Source of the DNA: Sporosarcina luteola
GTDB taxonomy: Bacteria; Bacillota; Bacilli; Bacillales_A; Planococcaceae
NCBI RefSeq assembly: GCF_007991495.1
Contig: NZ_BJYL01000023.1
Coordinates: 1-64,000 of the forward strand
Direction: 5' to 3'
DNA: 64,000 nucleotides
The notes below the pieces were generated by a model that worked only from the letters and a program-made list of their open reading frames with translations, was not told the DNA's origin and did no database searches. A program made the translations under genes and the position numbers. Shown in pieces: positions 24,281 to 35,492 of this stretch (position 1 is its first letter; the number at the start of each line of letters is the position of its first letter).

Positions 24281-24384
24281 CGGATTTCCTCCTTTCACTG
24301 TGCTTTTTGTAAGACCACACATCCAGGTGGTTCATTTTTGGGGTAAAAACAAAGTCTTTGTGTTTTCAATAAACACAAAAACCA

Positions 24385-24633
24385 TTATACAGTAATGGCG
24401 ACGACAGCCGCACTTACTTGAATGCCGCATGCTTGACCGAGGTGTTCCCTCGAATCGACATAACTTACTTGGATGCCATGAAGTTCCGCTTCTCCGATAA
24501 CTGGAGCAACTAGCTTCTCATCTGCATCTTTTGCAATGACGACTTCCTTCACTGTGCCTGACCTTAACGCTTTCACTGTTTGCTTTGTACCGATGATTGT
24601 CTTCTTTGCCTGTTCGACTTTTTCATAAGACAT
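24385..24633 (-). CDS. rplGB: L7Ae-family K-turn RNA-binding protein
   Basis: This 82-residue protein, [20 protein letters not shown] onward, belongs to the L7Ae/L30e family and corresponds to B. subtilis YbxF, which binds kink-turn RNA such as that in SAM riboswitches. The ATG at 24633 has GGAGG 8 bases before it, so the longer frame to 24663 is not used. It is the first gene of the str operon, with its own promoter. The function in the cell is not settled for the family. Confidence 0.92.
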   Translation of the reverse strand: MSYEKVEQAKKTIIGTKQTVKALRSGTVKEVVIAKDADEKLVAPVIGEAELHGIQVSYVDSREHLGQACGIQVSAAVVAITV

Positions 24634-24678
24634 ACGTACATCCTCCAAAGTACAGACATTCAACTATCAACCTTTTGT

Positions 24679-24707
24679 ATATTATCACTTACGGCAGGAC
24701 ATGTCAA
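24679..24707 (-). promoter_or_regulatory. Promoter of the str operon
   Basis: On the minus strand TTGACA (24702-24707) and TAATAT (24679-24684) are separated by 17 bases. It lies just after the rpoC terminator and drives rplGB-rpsL-rpsG-fusA. Confidence 0.8.
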
Positions 24708-24715
24708 CAATTAAT

Positions 24716-24750
24716 AGAAAAACGGAGAGAGGATTTTTCTCTCCCCGTTT
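24716..24750 (-). terminator. Terminator after rpoC
   Basis: On the minus strand AACGGGGAGAG pairs with CTCTCTCCGTT around a short loop and is followed by TTTTTCTATT. It separates rpoBC from the str operon. Confidence 0.88.
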
Positions 24751-24760
24751 CAATCTTTAA

Positions 24761-27700
24761 TTATTCTACAGTCGCTACTGTTGCTTCGCTGTCTTTTTCC
24801 ATCTGGATTTGACGATAACGTTGCATCCCAGTACCAGCTGGAACAAGTTTACCAATGATGACATTCTCTTTCAAACCGAGTAATTCATCCGTTTTTCCTT
24901 TAATCGCCGCATCAGTCAAGACACGAGTCGTCTCTTGGAATGAAGCTGCTGAAAGGAATGATTCCGTCTCGAGTGATGCTTTTGTGATCCCGAGAATGAC
25001 TGGACGTGATGTTGCTGGTACTTTCCCTTCTTTCAAGACAACCGCATTCGCATCAGAGAACTGGTGGATGTCGAGCAAGGAGCCTGGAAGTAGATCCGTG
25101 TCTCCCGCTTCAATGACACGCACTTTGCGAAGCATTTGGCGAACCATTACTTCAACGTGCTTATCACCGATTTCAACACCTTGCATACGGTATACTTTTT
25201 GAACTTCCTTAAGAAGGTACTCTTGTACTGTGGCAACGTCTTTGACGATAATCAATTCTTTCGGGTCGATGGATCCTTCTGTAAGAGTATCTCCACGATC
25301 GATTGAATCGCCAACTTGCACTTTCAGGCGGGCATTGTACGGAGCAAGATACTTGCGCGTTTCAACATCCCCTTGAATCGTGATTTCTTTCTGGCCTTCA
25401 CGGATTTCATCAACCTCAGTGACTTCACCTTTGATTTCAGAGATGACCGCTTGACCTTTAGGATTACGTGCTTCGAAGATTTCCTGGATACGCGGAAGAC
25501 CTGATGTGATATCATCTCCGGCAACTCCACCTGTATGGAAGGTACGCATCGTAAGCTGTGTTCCGGGTTCCCCGATCGATTGCGCAGCGATAATTCCGAC
25601 CGCTTCACCGACTTCGACCGTTTCACCAGTCGCAAGGTTGATGCCGTAACATTTTTTACATACGCCATGCTTCGTATTGCATGTGAACGCCGAACGAATT
25701 GTAACTGTTGTAATACCTGCATTCATTACTTCAGTTGCAAGGTCAGCTGTAATCAGGCCATCTTTCGGAATGATCACTTTACCCGTTTCCGGATGACGGA
25801 TCGTTTTCTTCGTATGGCGGCCTTCAATACGCTCATCCAGTGTTTCAATGACTTCCGTACCTTCAGTAAGAGCACTGATTTCAAGTCCACGGTCTGTGCC
25901 GCAATCATCTTCACGGACGATGACGTCTTGAGCTACGTCAACAAGTCGACGAGTCAAATAACCGGAGTCAGCAGTTTTCAATGCCGTATCCGCAAGACCT
26001 TTACGAGCACCATGCGTGGAAATGAAGTACTCGAGAACGGTTAGTCCTTCACGGAACGATGACTTGATCGGCAATTCGATAATACGGCCGGCCGGGTTCG
26101 CCATCAGTCCCCGCATACCTGCGAGTTGAGTGAAGTTGGACGCGTTACCACGGGCACCAGAGTCACTCATGATGTAAATCGGATTTGTGTTATCGAGCGA
26201 GTCCATCAGCTTATCCTGGATGATGTCTTTCGCATTACTCCAGTAAGAGATAACTCGATCGTAGCGCTCTTCTTCCGTAATCAAACCACGGCGGAATTGC
26301 TGCATAACCTTATCCACTTTATCTTGTGCTTCTTGCAAGATTTGATCTTTATTCGGCAATACGACAATGTCAGAAATACCGACCGTAATGCCTGCTCGAG
26401 TGGAATATTTGAAACCTAGGTTTTTCATCCGGTCAAGCATTCTTGAAGTTTCCGTAATATGGAACTTCTTAAAGATTTCCGCGATGATATTTCCAAGAAT
26501 TTTCTTCCGGAATGGAAGTACAAGCTCAGCATTTTGGATATGCTCTCTCACATTCACTGTACCGTCAATGAAATATTTATCCGGCGTCTCAATTTGTAAG
26601 TTATGATCCGTCGGTTCATTAATATACGGGAACGATTCCGGCAGGATTTCATTAAAGATAAGCTTTCCTACCGTAGTCATTAAGAGTTTTTGGTTCTGTT
26701 CCTCAGTGAACGTCGGATTGTTTAGCGAACTGGCTTGGATAGCGATTCTCGTATGAAGATGAACATGGCCGGTCTGATATGCAATCAGTGCTTCGTTCAT
26801 GCTGCTGAAAATCTTCCCTTCACCAATGGAGCCTTCCCTTTCCAACGTGAGGTAATAGTTACCTAATACCATATCTTGTGATGGTGTAACGACCGGTTTT
26901 CCGTCTTTCGGGTTCAAGATGTTTTGTGCGGCAAGCATGAGCAGGCGCGCTTCAGCTTGGGCTTCTGCGGAAAGCGGAACGTGAACAGCCATTTGGTCAC
27001 CATCAAAGTCGGCATTATAGGCTGTACAGACGAGCGGGTGAAGCTGGATGGCACGGCCTTCCACCAACATTGGCTCGAATGCCTGGATTCCAAGTCTATG
27101 AAGGGTAGGGGCGCGGTTTAGTAAAACCGGATGTTCTTTAATAACATCTTCAAGGACGTCCCATACTTCGGAATGCAAACGTTCAATTTTCCGTTTTGCA
27201 CTCTTGATGTTATGAGCAAGGCCGCGTTCGACCAATTCCTTCATAACGAAAGGTTTGAATAATTCAATGGCCATTTCTTTTGGAAGACCACATTGATACA
27301 TTTTCAAGTTAGGACCGACAACGATAACTGAACGGCCTGAATAATCGACCCGTTTACCCAATAGGTTTTGACGGAAGCGCCCTTGCTTCCCTTTCAACAT
27401 ATGGGAGAGGGATTTCAACGGACGATTTCCCGGTCCTGTTACCGGACGTCCACGTCTTCCATTATCGACTAGCGCATCGACAGCTTCCTGCAACATACGT
27501 TTTTCGTTTTGTACAATGATGCCAGGAGCTCCAAGGTCAAGTAGACGTTTCAACCGGTTGTTACGGTTGATGACCCTACGGTAAAGATCGTTCAAATCGG
27601 ATGTAGCGAAGCGGCCGCCGTCCAACTGCACCATCGGGCGTAGTTCGGGTGGAATAACCGGCAATACTTCAAGTACCATCCATTCAGGACGGTTGCCTGA

Positions 27701-28354
27701 ATTACGGAAGGATTCGACGACTTCCAAGCGTCTGATCGCACGAGTGCGTCGTTGACCTTGAACCGTCTTCAATTCTTCCTTCAGCATTTCTGTTTCTTTA
27801 TCTAAATCGATCGCCATTAAAAGTTGCTCAATCGCTTCGGCACCCATTGCCGCTTGGAATTTAGAACCGTATTTTTCACGATACAATCTGAATTCCTTCT
27901 CGGAAAGAAGTTGTTTCCGTTCAAGTGGCGTATCTGCAGGATCGATAACAACATATGATGCGAAATAAATGATTTCTTCCAACGCACGCGGAGTCATATC
28001 TAAAATAAGACCCATTCTGCTCGGAATTCCTTTGAAATACCAAATATGCGTAACTGGTGCAGCGAGCTCGATATGCCCCATACGTTCACGGCGCACTTTT
28101 TGGCGAGTTACTTCAACGCCGCATCGATCACAGACGACACCTTTGTAGCGTACACGTTTATACTTCCCACAATGACATTCCCAGTCCTTTGTAGGTCCGA
28201 AAATCCGTTCACAGAACAAACCATCTTTCTCCGGCTTCAATGTACGGTAGTTGATCGTTTCGGGTTTTTTCACTTCACCATAAGACCAAGAACGAATTTT
28301 ATCCGGTGAAGCAAGGCCGATTTTCATATACTCAAAATTGTTTACATCTATCAA
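24761..28354 (-). CDS. rpoC: RNA polymerase subunit beta'
   Basis: The 1197-residue product is the catalytic largest subunit. The N-terminal zinc ribbon with CHCGKYKR and CDRCGVE is near residues 60-80, and the magnesium-binding [12 protein letters not shown] is near residue 445. The second zinc cluster ([17 protein letters not shown]) is near residue 885. Translation starts at TTG (28354) with GGAGG 8 bases upstream, matching the family start (I/L)[11 protein letters not shown]. It follows rpoB across a 104-base gap that contains a terminator-like hairpin. Confidence 0.98.
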   Translation of the reverse strand: MIDVNNFEYMKIGLASPDKIRSWSYGEVKKPETINYRTLKPEKDGLFCERIFGPTKDWECHCGKYKRVRYKGVVCDRCGVEVTRQKVRRERMGHIELAAPVTHIWYFKGIPSRMGLILDMTPRALEEIIYFASYVVIDPADTPLERKQLLSEKEFRLYREKYGSKFQAAMGAEAIEQLLMAIDLDKETEMLKEELKTVQGQRRTRAIRRLEVVESFRNSGNRPEWMVLEVLPVIPPELRPMVQLDGGRFATSDLNDLYRRVINRNNRLKRLLDLGAPGIIVQNEKRMLQEAVDALVDNGRRGRPVTGPGNRPLKSLSHMLKGKQGRFRQNLLGKRVDYSGRSVIVVGPNLKMYQCGLPKEMAIELFKPFVMKELVERGLAHNIKSAKRKIERLHSEVWDVLEDVIKEHPVLLNRAPTLHRLGIQAFEPMLVEGRAIQLHPLVCTAYNADFDGDQMAVHVPLSAEAQAEARLLMLAAQNILNPKDGKPVVTPSQDMVLGNYYLTLEREGSIGEGKIFSSMNEALIAYQTGHVHLHTRIAIQASSLNNPTFTEEQNQKLLMTTVGKLIFNEILPESFPYINEPTDHNLQIETPDKYFIDGTVNVREHIQNAELVLPFRKKILGNIIAEIFKKFHITETSRMLDRMKNLGFKYSTRAGITVGISDIVVLPNKDQILQEAQDKVDKVMQQFRRGLITEEERYDRVISYWSNAKDIIQDKLMDSLDNTNPIYIMSDSGARGNASNFTQLAGMRGLMANPAGRIIELPIKSSFREGLTVLEYFISTHGARKGLADTALKTADSGYLTRRLVDVAQDVIVREDDCGTDRGLEISALTEGTEVIETLDERIEGRHTKKTIRHPETGKVIIPKDGLITADLATEVMNAGITTVTIRSAFTCNTKHGVCKKCYGINLATGETVEVGEAVGIIAAQSIGEPGTQLTMRTFHTGGVAGDDITSGLPRIQEIFEARNPKGQAVISEIKGEVTEVDEIREGQKEITIQGDVETRKYLAPYNARLKVQVGDSIDRGDTLTEGSIDPKELIIVKDVATVQEYLLKEVQKVYRMQGVEIGDKHVEVMVRQMLRKVRVIEAGDTDLLPGSLLDIHQFSDANAVVLKEGKVPATSRPVILGITKASLETESFLSAASFQETTRVLTDAAIKGKTDELLGLKENVIIGKLVPAGTGMQRYRQIQMEKDSEATVATVE

Positions 28355-28406
28355 GGAGCCTACCTCCCTCTTATCTTATCTCCACGATGGATTCTCATCA
28401 ATATCG

Positions 28407-28442
28407 TTAAAAATAGGGAAGCGTTCATAGAGCTTCCCTATT
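28407..28442 (-). terminator. Terminator-like hairpin between rpoB and rpoC
   Basis: On the minus strand AATAGGGAAGC (28432-28442) pairs perfectly with GCTTCCCTATT (28412-28422) around 9 bases, followed by TTTT. It lies between two genes that must be expressed together, so it may be a partial terminator, a processing site or an attenuator. Confidence 0.7.
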
Positions 28443-28458
28443 AATTTGTACATTCGTC

Positions 28459-31400
28459 TTAAACTGTTTGATCTTCTGCCATTAGATTCAATGCATCTGT
28501 TGGTTGCATATCATCATCGTCATCAAGATCGCGCATTTCAATTTCTTCGAATTCCTCTGTCAGCATCTTGACGTCCAGTCCAAGGCTCTGAAGTTCTTTG
28601 ATCAATACTTTGAACGATTCAGGTACACCTGGCTGAGGTACGCTTTGACCTTTGACGATTGCCTCGTATGTTTTCACACGACCTACAACGTCATCCGACT
28701 TGACTGTAAGGATTTCCTGCAACGTATAGGCAGCGCCATATGCTTCAAGCGCCCACACTTCCATCTCCCCGAAACGCTGTCCACCAAATTGAGCTTTTCC
28801 TCCAAGCGGCTGTTGCGTAACGAGTGAGTAAGGTCCTGTTGAACGTGCATGGAGCTTATCGTCGACCATATGTGCAAGCTTGATCAAATACATGACACCT
28901 ACGGATACACGGCTATCGAATGGTTCACCGGATCGGCCATCGTAAAGGATCGTCTTACCATCACGGTTCATGCCTGCTTCTTCCATCGTCGACCAGACAT
29001 CCTCTTCGTTTGCTCCGTCAAATACCGGCGAAGCCATATGGACGCCCAAGTTCCGCGCAGCCATTCCTAAGTGCAATTCAAGTACCTGTCCGATGTTCAT
29101 ACGTGATGGAACACCTTGAGGGTTCAACATGACGTCGATCGGTGTGCCGTCAGGAAGATAAGGCATATCCGATTCAGGTAAGATACGGGAAATTACCCCT
29201 TTATTACCGTGACGTCCAGCCATTTTATCCCCGACAGAGATTTTACGTTTTTGGACGATATACGCACGAACGAGCTGATTGACGCCCGGTGGCAATTCAT
29301 CCCCATCTTCACGATTGAACACTTTCACGTCGAGGACAATTCCGCCCGCACCGTGAGGAACGCGCAATGATGTATCCCGCACTTCACGTGCTTTTTCACC
29401 GAAGATGGCATGAAGGAGACGTTCTTCCGCTGTCAATTCAGTAACCCCTTTAGGTGTTACTTTCCCAACAAGGATATCGCCGTCGCGCACTTCTGCACCG
29501 ACACGGATGATACCACGATCGTCCAGGTTACGAAGAGCTTCTTCACCGACGTTAGGAATATCTCTCGTAATCTCTTCTGGTCCAAGCTTCGTGTCACGCG
29601 CTTCCGATTCATATTCTTCAATATGGATCGATGTAAAGACGTCATCTTTCACAAGACGTTCGCTCATGATGATGGCATCTTCATAGTTATAACCGTCCCA
29701 TGTCATAAAGGCAGTAAGGACGTTACGTCCAAGTGCAAGCTCCCCGCTATCCATCGAAGGGCCATCCGCCAGAATATCGCGTGGTTTTACGCGATCCCCG
29801 ACACTGACGATCGGACGCTGGTTATAGCAAGTCCCTTGGTTGGAACGGATAAAGTTATCAAGTCTGTAAATCGTCAAGTCGCCCTTAACTTCTTTATCGT
29901 CCACTGTTTCAATGCGGCGGATACGGATTTCCTTCGCTTCGACATGCTCGACAATTCCATGGAATTTCGCAAGCACTGCGGCTCCGGAGTCACGCGCTGA
30001 CACGTGTTCCATTCCTGTACCGACAAATGGAGCTTCAGGGTTCAATAAAGGTACAGCTTGACGTTGCATGTTCGCGCCCATAAGTGCACGGTTCGAGTCA
30101 TCGTTTTCAAGGAACGGGATACAAGCCGTTGCAGCAGACACGACCTGTTTAGGAGAAACGTCCATATAGTCGATCTGTTCACGTTTGAACACCGTATTAT
30201 CCCCTTGGAAACGGCCAACCACTTCTTCATTCACATAGGAGCCATCTTCGTTGAGCGGCGCATTTGCCTGCGCAACGACATAGTTATCCTCGATGTCTGC
30301 AGTCAAGTAGTCGATTTGTTTAGTGACGCGTCCAGTTTCAGGGTCAACCTTCCGATAAGGAGTTTCAATGAAACCGAATTTATTCACTCTCGCAAATGTT
30401 GATAGGGAGTTGATCAACCCGATGTTCGGACCCTCCGGCGTTTCAATCGGACACATACGGCCATAGTGAGAATAGTGAACGTCCCGGACTTCCATGCCCG
30501 CACGTTCCCTTGTCAATCCACCAGGTCCGAGTGCAGACAACCTACGCTTATGAGTCAACTCGGCAAGCGGGTTAGTCTGATCCATGAATTGGGATAACTG
30601 CGAGCTACCGAAGAACTCTTTAATTGAAGCAATAACCGGTCTGATGTTGATTAATTGCTGAGGTACGATTGATTGCGTGTCATTGATGGACATACGCTCT
30701 TTAACAACACGTTCCATACGGGACAAACCAATTCGGAATTGGTTTTGCAACAACTCGCCGACTGAACGAAGACGACGGTTTCCAAGATGATCGATATCAT
30801 CCGTATTTCCTACTCCGTGCAGCAAGTTGAAGAAATAGCTGATCGATGCCACGATGTCTGCTGGCGTCACATGTTTCACCACTTCATCGATACTCGCATT
30901 CGAGATAACATTAATCACTTGCTTTTCTTCACTTTTCGGAGCATAGATCTTGATCGTCTGAATTGTTATATCCTCTTCAAGAACTCCGCCAACATGGGAG
31001 ATCTCTTGAATTCCAACACCTTTTTCCAGATGTGGCAATAGACGATCTAACGTTCTTCGATCGATTAATTGATCCTTCTCAACTAGGATTTCACCAGTTT
31101 CAGGATCTGCAAGCGTCTCCGCAACAGTCTGGTTGAAAAGACGGTTTTGCAAATGAAGCTTTTTGTTCATTTTGTAGCGACCAACATTCGCCAAGTCATA
31201 TCTTTTTGGGTCGAAGAAGCGAGAGTACAACAGGCTTTTCGCGCTGTCCAATGTCGGAGGCTCGCCAGGACGAAGACGCTCATAAATTTCAAGCAACGCC
31301 TTTTCGGACGTTTCCGTGTTGTCCTTTTCTAGCGTATTCCGTAAATACTCGTTATCCCCGATCAAATCGATAATCTCTTGGTCAGTTGAAAAACCGAGTG

Positions 31401-31992
31401 CGCGAAGAAGCACAGTAATCGGTAATTTACGTGTACGGTCGATACGGACATGCACGACATCTTTCGCATCCGTTTCATATTCAAGCCAAGCACCGCGGTT
31501 CGGAATAACAGTCGCCGCAAATCCACGTTTTCCGTTCTTATCCGTCTTGTCATTGAAATAGACACTCGGGGATCGAACTAACTGGGAAACGATAACCCTT
31601 TCCGCACCGTTGATGATAAATGTTCCGTTTTCAGTCATTAGCGGGAAATCACCCATGAAAACGTCTTGTTCCTTCACTTCTTCTGTTTCCTTGTTATGCA
31701 AGCGAACTTTTACGCGTAGTGGTGCTGCGTATGTTACGTCCCGCTCTTTTGATTCATCAACAGGGTATTTCGGTTCACCAAGTTGATAATCAATGAATTC
31801 CAACGAAAGATTACCCGTGAAATCCTGGATCGGTGAAATATCGCGAAACATTTCCCGCAATCCTTCTTCCAAGAACCACTCATAAGATGCCGTCTGGATT
31901 TCAATCAAATTCGGCAGCTCGAGAACTTCATTGATCCGCGCGAAACTCCGGCGCTGACGGTGTTGACCATACTGAACTAAATGACCTGTCAA
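28459..31992 (-). CDS. rpoB: RNA polymerase subunit beta
   Basis: The product is 1177 residues. The rifampicin-binding region ([20 protein letters not shown] followed by RLSALGPGG) has the ordinary sensitive-type residues. The start chosen is TTG at 31992 ([15 protein letters not shown]), as in B. subtilis; a GTG three codons upstream overlaps the GAGGGGTGA ribosome binding site. The C-terminal tail is acidic (DLDDDDDMQ). The gap 31993-32214 upstream holds no gene and no clear promoter could be picked. Confidence 0.97.
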   Translation of the reverse strand: MTGHLVQYGQHRQRRSFARINEVLELPNLIEIQTASYEWFLEEGLREMFRDISPIQDFTGNLSLEFIDYQLGEPKYPVDESKERDVTYAAPLRVKVRLHNKETEEVKEQDVFMGDFPLMTENGTFIINGAERVIVSQLVRSPSVYFNDKTDKNGKRGFAATVIPNRGAWLEYETDAKDVVHVRIDRTRKLPITVLLRALGFSTDQEIIDLIGDNEYLRNTLEKDNTETSEKALLEIYERLRPGEPPTLDSAKSLLYSRFFDPKRYDLANVGRYKMNKKLHLQNRLFNQTVAETLADPETGEILVEKDQLIDRRTLDRLLPHLEKGVGIQEISHVGGVLEEDITIQTIKIYAPKSEEKQVINVISNASIDEVVKHVTPADIVASISYFFNLLHGVGNTDDIDHLGNRRLRSVGELLQNQFRIGLSRMERVVKERMSINDTQSIVPQQLINIRPVIASIKEFFGSSQLSQFMDQTNPLAELTHKRRLSALGPGGLTRERAGMEVRDVHYSHYGRMCPIETPEGPNIGLINSLSTFARVNKFGFIETPYRKVDPETGRVTKQIDYLTADIEDNYVVAQANAPLNEDGSYVNEEVVGRFQGDNTVFKREQIDYMDVSPKQVVSAATACIPFLENDDSNRALMGANMQRQAVPLLNPEAPFVGTGMEHVSARDSGAAVLAKFHGIVEHVEAKEIRIRRIETVDDKEVKGDLTIYRLDNFIRSNQGTCYNQRPIVSVGDRVKPRDILADGPSMDSGELALGRNVLTAFMTWDGYNYEDAIIMSERLVKDDVFTSIHIEEYESEARDTKLGPEEITRDIPNVGEEALRNLDDRGIIRVGAEVRDGDILVGKVTPKGVTELTAEERLLHAIFGEKAREVRDTSLRVPHGAGGIVLDVKVFNREDGDELPPGVNQLVRAYIVQKRKISVGDKMAGRHGNKGVISRILPESDMPYLPDGTPIDVMLNPQGVPSRMNIGQVLELHLGMAARNLGVHMASPVFDGANEEDVWSTMEEAGMNRDGKTILYDGRSGEPFDSRVSVGVMYLIKLAHMVDDKLHARSTGPYSLVTQQPLGGKAQFGGQRFGEMEVWALEAYGAAYTLQEILTVKSDDVVGRVKTYEAIVKGQSVPQPGVPESFKVLIKELQSLGLDVKMLTEEFEEIEMRDLDDDDDMQPTDALNLMAEDQTV

Positions 31993-32214
31993 CTCTTTCA
32001 CCCCTCAAAACAATATTAGTCCTTTGCGAAATCATAAAAATGGTGTATGATATCGAAAAAACAAAAAGAAAACGAGTTCCGGCAAGAGCTCATTTTCGGT
32101 TTAACAATCTTTTATCCATTGCCAGTATGCCTTAGATTTCCAAAACTTATGCAAAAGGGCACACGACCGCATTATATTATTTATGCATTTTACAATGCTA
32201 GCACAAGAAAACCC

Positions 32215-32823
32215 TTACGTCAAGAGTTTTTGGGCTTTCAGTATAAAATATCCTTTTTTCTTTTCCACCGTTTCCACACTACCGAATAGCTCCGTCAAAT
32301 GCGTCATTGTCGAAGGGGCTCCTTGTTTCTTCTGGATGACAACCCACAGTTCCCCTCCAACCGCCAATTTAGCAAAAGCTCCATCATAAATATTGAATAC
32401 CGTCTCTTTTCCTGCCCGGATAGGCGGGTTCGTCAAGATTGCGGCGAAGCCTTCCGCCTCCACATCTGACAATGCATCACTTGGGTAAATCTTTACGTTA
32501 CTAATGCTGTTCAATTGAGCATTCTCATTTGCTAGCGACATTGCCCGTTCATTCACATCGACCATATGGATATTCCGATCCGGAAAAGATGCGGCAATCG
32601 ACAAGCCGATCGGGCCATACCCACAACCGACATCCAATAGATCCCCCTCGATTTCCGGAATTGTAAATGCTTCAGCGAGCAAGCGTGAACCAAAATCCAC
32701 TTCACCCTTACTGAATACACCGGCATCCGTTTTAAAACGCAGACGCTTGTCGCGTATCACAGCCTGCCATTCCTTAGGATCGCTTTTCACCGTGGGGTTT
32801 TTAGAATAATAATGTTCAGACAT
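32215..32823 (-). CDS. Class I SAM-dependent methyltransferase, RsmC-like
   Basis: The 202-residue product has a SAM-binding glycine loop (DVGCGYGPIGLSIAA) and the NPP motif (LTNPPIRAGKE) typical of N-methylation of RNA guanines. It corresponds to B. subtilis YbxB, placed between rplL and rpoB. It resembles the catalytic half of RsmC, which methylates G1207 of 16S rRNA, but the target here is inferred. The ATG at 32823 has an AAAGGAGG site. Confidence 0.88.
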   Translation of the reverse strand: MSEHYYSKNPTVKSDPKEWQAVIRDKRLRFKTDAGVFSKGEVDFGSRLLAEAFTIPEIEGDLLDVGCGYGPIGLSIAASFPDRNIHMVDVNERAMSLANENAQLNSISNVKIYPSDALSDVEAEGFAAILTNPPIRAGKETVFNIYDGAFAKLAVGGELWVVIQKKQGAPSTMTHLTELFGSVETVEKKKGYFILKAQKLLT

Positions 32824-32868
32824 ATAAATCCTCCTTTCCATTCGAAAGGTTGCCCATTTTTCTTCCGA

Positions 32869-32920
32869 GTTAAAAAAACGAAGAAAAGCCCGTCCAATTT
32901 GACGAGCCTTTCTTCAGTAT
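32869..32920 (-). terminator. Terminator after rplL
   Basis: On the minus strand a long imperfect stem (GAAGAAAGGCTCGTC with GGACGGGCTTTTCTTC) is followed by seven T. It ends the rplJ-rplL transcript, with likely read-through to the methyltransferase and rpoB. Confidence 0.85.
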
Positions 32921-32927
32921 TCAAGAA

Positions 32928-33293
32928 TTACTTAACTTCTACGCCAGCGCCAACTTCTTCAAGTTTAGCTTTCATTTCTTCAGCGTCTTCTTTAGATACG
33001 CCTTCTTTGATTGCTTTTGGAGCGTTATCAACTACTTCTTTCGCTTCTTTCAAGCCTAGGCCAGTAAGTTCGCGTACGACTTTGATAACTTTGATTTTTT
33101 GGTCTCCTGCAGAAGCAAGAATTACGTCGAATTCAGTTTGCTCAGCAGCTGCTTCACCAGCACCTGCTCCGCCCATCATAGCTACTGGAGCTGCAGCAGT
33201 TACGCCGAATTCTTCTTCGATTGCTTTTACAAGGTCGTTCAATTCAAGAACTGTCATTTCTTTAATCGCGTCAAGGATTTGTTCTTTAGTCAT
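32928..33293 (-). CDS. rplL: 50S ribosomal protein L7/L12
   Basis: The 121-residue stalk protein has an N-terminal dimerisation helix, an Ala/Gly-rich hinge (about residues 36-52) and the C-terminal factor-binding domain with [19 protein letters not shown]. It recruits translation GTPases. It follows rplJ by 69 bases. Confidence 0.98.
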   Translation of the reverse strand: MTKEQILDAIKEMTVLELNDLVKAIEEEFGVTAAAPVAMMGGAGAGEAAAEQTEFDVILASAGDQKIKVIKVVRELTGLGLKEAKEVVDNAPKAIKEGVSKEDAEEMKAKLEEVGAGVEVK

Positions 33294-33362
33294 TATATTT
33301 TCCTCCTAAATAGGTTTTGGTTGTCGGGTATTAACCCGCAGATTTTTGTTCAGGCCGCCAAA

Positions 33363-33863
33363 TTAAGCGCCTTGTTCCTCTTTTTGCTCTGCAACAGCTT
33401 TTGTTGCAAGCGCGAAGTTGCGCATTGGAGCTTGTAGTACGCTGAGTAGCATGGATAGAAGACCTTCGCGTGATGGAAGTTCAGCCAACGCTTTAACTTC
33501 TTCAACAGAAGCGATTTGTCCTTCGATCACACCTGCTTTGATCTCAAGTTTGTCGTTCTTCTTAGCGAAATCGTTAAGGATTTTAGCCGGAGCTACAACA
33601 TCTTCAGTTGAGAACGCGATCGCGTTCGGTCCTGTCAAATGTTCATTCAACCCTTCAAGACCTGCTGTTTCAGCAGCACGGCGTGACATCGAGTTTTTGT
33701 AAACTTTGAAGTCGATACCTGCTTCACGAAGCTGTTTACGAAGTTCCGTAACTTGGCTGACGTTAAGACCACGATAGTCTACTACGACAACAGAAACTGC
33801 TGATTTCAACTTGCCAGAAATCTCATCAACTACTGCTTGTTTAGCTTCTAATACTTTGCTCAT
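33363..33863 (-). CDS. rplJ: 50S ribosomal protein L10
   Basis: The 166-residue product, [19 protein letters not shown] onward, anchors L12 dimers to the stalk base. The open frame reaches 33923, but the ATG at 33863 with AGGAGGTG before it is the family start. A structured L10 leader with a terminator lies directly upstream, so expression is expected to be autoregulated by the L10-L12 complex. Confidence 0.97.
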   Translation of the reverse strand: MSKVLEAKQAVVDEISGKLKSAVSVVVVDYRGLNVSQVTELRKQLREAGIDFKVYKNSMSRRAAETAGLEGLNEHLTGPNAIAFSTEDVVAPAKILNDFAKKNDKLEIKAGVIEGQIASVEEVKALAELPSREGLLSMLLSVLQAPMRNFALATKAVAEQKEEQGA

Positions 33864-33902
33864 CTTGACACCTCCTATAAGAATGTCATTTATACCGATA
33901 TG

Positions 33903-34030
33903 AAAAGCCCCCGCAGTCCACAATGTAGACTACGAGGGCAGAAAAGTCGTCATCTTTAAGTAAAGAGCGTCTTGTCCTCGGCAGGATAATTAAGCGAAGC
34001 GCCCCTGCTGTCTACGGTACAAATGATTTA
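33903..34030 (-). promoter_or_regulatory. Ribosomal protein L10 leader
   Basis: The minus-strand leader of rplJ contains a 5' part with GTAGACAGCAGGGGCGCTTC and ends in a hairpin (GCCCTCGTAGTC with GGACTGCGGGGGC) followed by T residues. Position and architecture match the L10 leader of Firmicutes, in which L10(L12)4 binding favours termination. Confidence 0.8.
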
Positions 34031-34046
34031 GTTCACAACAAACGAA

Positions 34047-34075
34047 ATCTTATCATGTGATTTCATGTTTGTCAA
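34047..34075 (-). promoter_or_regulatory. Promoter of rplJ-rplL
   Basis: On the minus strand a perfect TTGACA (34070-34075) and TAAGAT (34047-34052) are 17 bases apart, just after the rplA stop and before the L10 leader. Confidence 0.8.
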
Positions 34076-34080
34076 TAATT

Positions 34081-34779
34081 TTATTTAATAACTACAGAAG
34101 ACGGATCAATTTTCACCGCAGGACCCATTGTAGTCGTAACGTTTACAGACTTCATGTAAGTTCCTTTAGCTGCAGCTGGTTTAGCTTTTTGGATTGTTTC
34201 AAATACAGTTTTGAAGTTTTCTTCAAGCTTTTCGTTGTCGAAAGAAGCTTTTCCGATTGGAGCGTGGATGATACCCGCTTTGTCCGCACGGTATTCAACT
34301 TTACCTGCTTTGATTTCCGCAATAGCTTTAGTAACATCAAATGTTACTGTGCCAGTTTTAGGGTTTGGCATTAAGCCTTTTGGTCCTAAAACGCGACCGA
34401 TTTTACCAACTTCGCCCATCATGTCCGGAGTTGCAACGATAACGTCGAAATCGAACCAGCCTTGTTGGATTTTAGTGATGTACTCAGCATCGCCTACGTA
34501 GTCTGCACCAGCAGCTTCCGCTTCTTTCACCTTTTCGCCTTTAGCGAAAACGAGAACGCGTTGAGTTTTACCAGTACCGTTTGGAAGCACGACAGCTCCA
34601 CGGATTTGTTGGTCGTTTTTACGAGTGTCGATTCCAAGACGGAATGCGACTTCAACAGTTGCGTCAAAGTTGACTGTGCTTGTTTTCTTTGCAAGCTCAA
34701 TCGCTTCTTTCAAATCATACACTTGCGTGCGATCTACAAGCTTTGCCGCCTCAGTGAATTTTTTACCTCTTTTAGCCAT
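34081..34779 (-). CDS. rplA: 50S ribosomal protein L1
   Basis: The 232-residue product, [20 protein letters not shown] onward, forms the L1 stalk that handles deacylated tRNA and, in many bacteria, represses its own mRNA. The signature [17 protein letters not shown] is near residue 134. The 117-base gap to rplK holds a strong hairpin and a copy of the L1-site-like element. Confidence 0.98.
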   Translation of the reverse strand: MAKRGKKFTEAAKLVDRTQVYDLKEAIELAKKTSTVNFDATVEVAFRLGIDTRKNDQQIRGAVVLPNGTGKTQRVLVFAKGEKVKEAEAAGADYVGDAEYITKIQQGWFDFDVIVATPDMMGEVGKIGRVLGPKGLMPNPKTGTVTFDVTKAIAEIKAGKVEYRADKAGIIHAPIGKASFDNEKLEENFKTVFETIQKAKPAAAKGTYMKSVNVTTTMGPAVKIDPSSVVIK

Positions 34780-34799
34780 TTAAAATTTCCTCCTCGTTT

Positions 34800-34826
34800 G
34801 TGGTTTTAACGGATTGAACCTCCCAC
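34800..34826 (-). promoter_or_regulatory. L1-binding-site mimic before rplA
   Basis: The mRNA reads GTGGGAGG, 15 bases, then CCAC, ending just before the rplA ribosome binding site. GGUGGGAGG with a returning CCACC is the core of the L1 site in 23S rRNA helices 76-77, so this is a likely L1 operator. Confidence 0.55.
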
Positions 34827-34832
34827 GAATAA

Positions 34833-34864
34833 GGGTTGCGTGTTCCAAGGAACAAGCGCAACCC
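34833..34864 (-). other. Hairpin in the rplK-rplA gap
   Basis: GGGTTGCG/CGCAACCC and TGTTCC/GGAACA arms form a nearly perfect 14-bp stem with a 2-base bulge and a 2-base (AA/TT) turn. No T-run follows, so it is not a typical terminator. It lies just 5' of the L1-site mimic. Confidence 0.7.
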
Positions 34865-34896
34865 CCACTACAAAGAACCGCGTTCCAGAAATACGA

Positions 34897-35322
34897 TCAG
34901 TCTTCGATCGTGATTCCCATACTGCGCGCAGTACCTTCAACCATTGCCATCGCCGCTTCAACCGATGCTGCGTTTAGATCCTGCATCTTTTGTTCTGCAA
35001 TTTCGCGAACTTTATCACGTTTTACAGTAGCTACCTTCTTTTTATTCGGTTCGCCTGAACCTTTTTGAAGATTAGCTGCAACTTTCAGCAAAACTGCTGC
35101 TGGTGGAGTTTTTGTAATAAAAGTGAATGAACGGTCCTCAAATACAGTTATTTCAACAGGAATGATTAAGCCTGCTTGATCTGCTGTGCGTGCATTGAAA
35201 TCTTTACAGAATCCCATGATGTTGACACCTGCTTGACCTAATGCCGGTCCAACTGGTGGTGCTGGGTTAGCTTTACCTGCAGGGATTTGCAATTTCACAA
35301 TTTTGGTTACTTTTTTAGCCAC
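34897..35322 (-). CDS. rplK: 50S ribosomal protein L11
   Basis: The 141-residue product binds the GTPase-associated centre of 23S rRNA. It includes the proline-rich N-terminal segment [19 protein letters not shown] and the C-terminal RNA-binding domain. Translation starts at GTG (35322), with AAGGAGGT upstream; the longer frame to 35373 lies in the leader. It has its own promoter and L1-type operator. Confidence 0.97.
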   Translation of the reverse strand: MAKKVTKIVKLQIPAGKANPAPPVGPALGQAGVNIMGFCKDFNARTADQAGLIIPVEITVFEDRSFTFITKTPPAAVLLKVAANLQKGSGEPNKKKVATVKRDKVREIAEQKMQDLNAASVEAAMAMVEGTARSMGITIED

Positions 35323-35348
35323 GAGACACACCTCCTTAAGTCCGTGAT

Positions 35349-35373
35349 GTGGTAATTGGGTTGCCCCTCCCAC
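35349..35373 (-). promoter_or_regulatory. L1-binding-site mimic before rplK
   Basis: The mRNA reads GTGGGAGG, 13 bases, then CCAC, about 15 bases before the AAGGAGG of rplK. It has the same core as the element before rplA and as the L1 site of 23S rRNA. Confidence 0.6.
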
Positions 35374-35452
35374 TCAATATGTGCCTGCCGGTTTCACCCG
35401 GTAGAATTTGGTTAATCCGTCCAGACTGTTTTACGACAGTCTGACCTTTGAA

Positions 35453-35481
35453 ATGATACCATTTTTATGCTCGACTTGCAA
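35453..35481 (-). promoter_or_regulatory. Promoter of rplK-rplA
   Basis: On the minus strand TTGCAA (35476-35481) and TATCAT (35453-35458) are 17 bases apart. The leader then contains an 8-bp hairpin (CAGACTGT/ACAGTCTG at 35422-35443) and the L1-site mimic. Confidence 0.65.
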
Positions 35482-35492
35482 GTAGGAATCTC

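Noticed and set aside
32002..32214. Small gene or clear promoter upstream of rpoB
   Set aside because: No frame with a ribosome binding site and no well-spaced -35/-10 pair was found.
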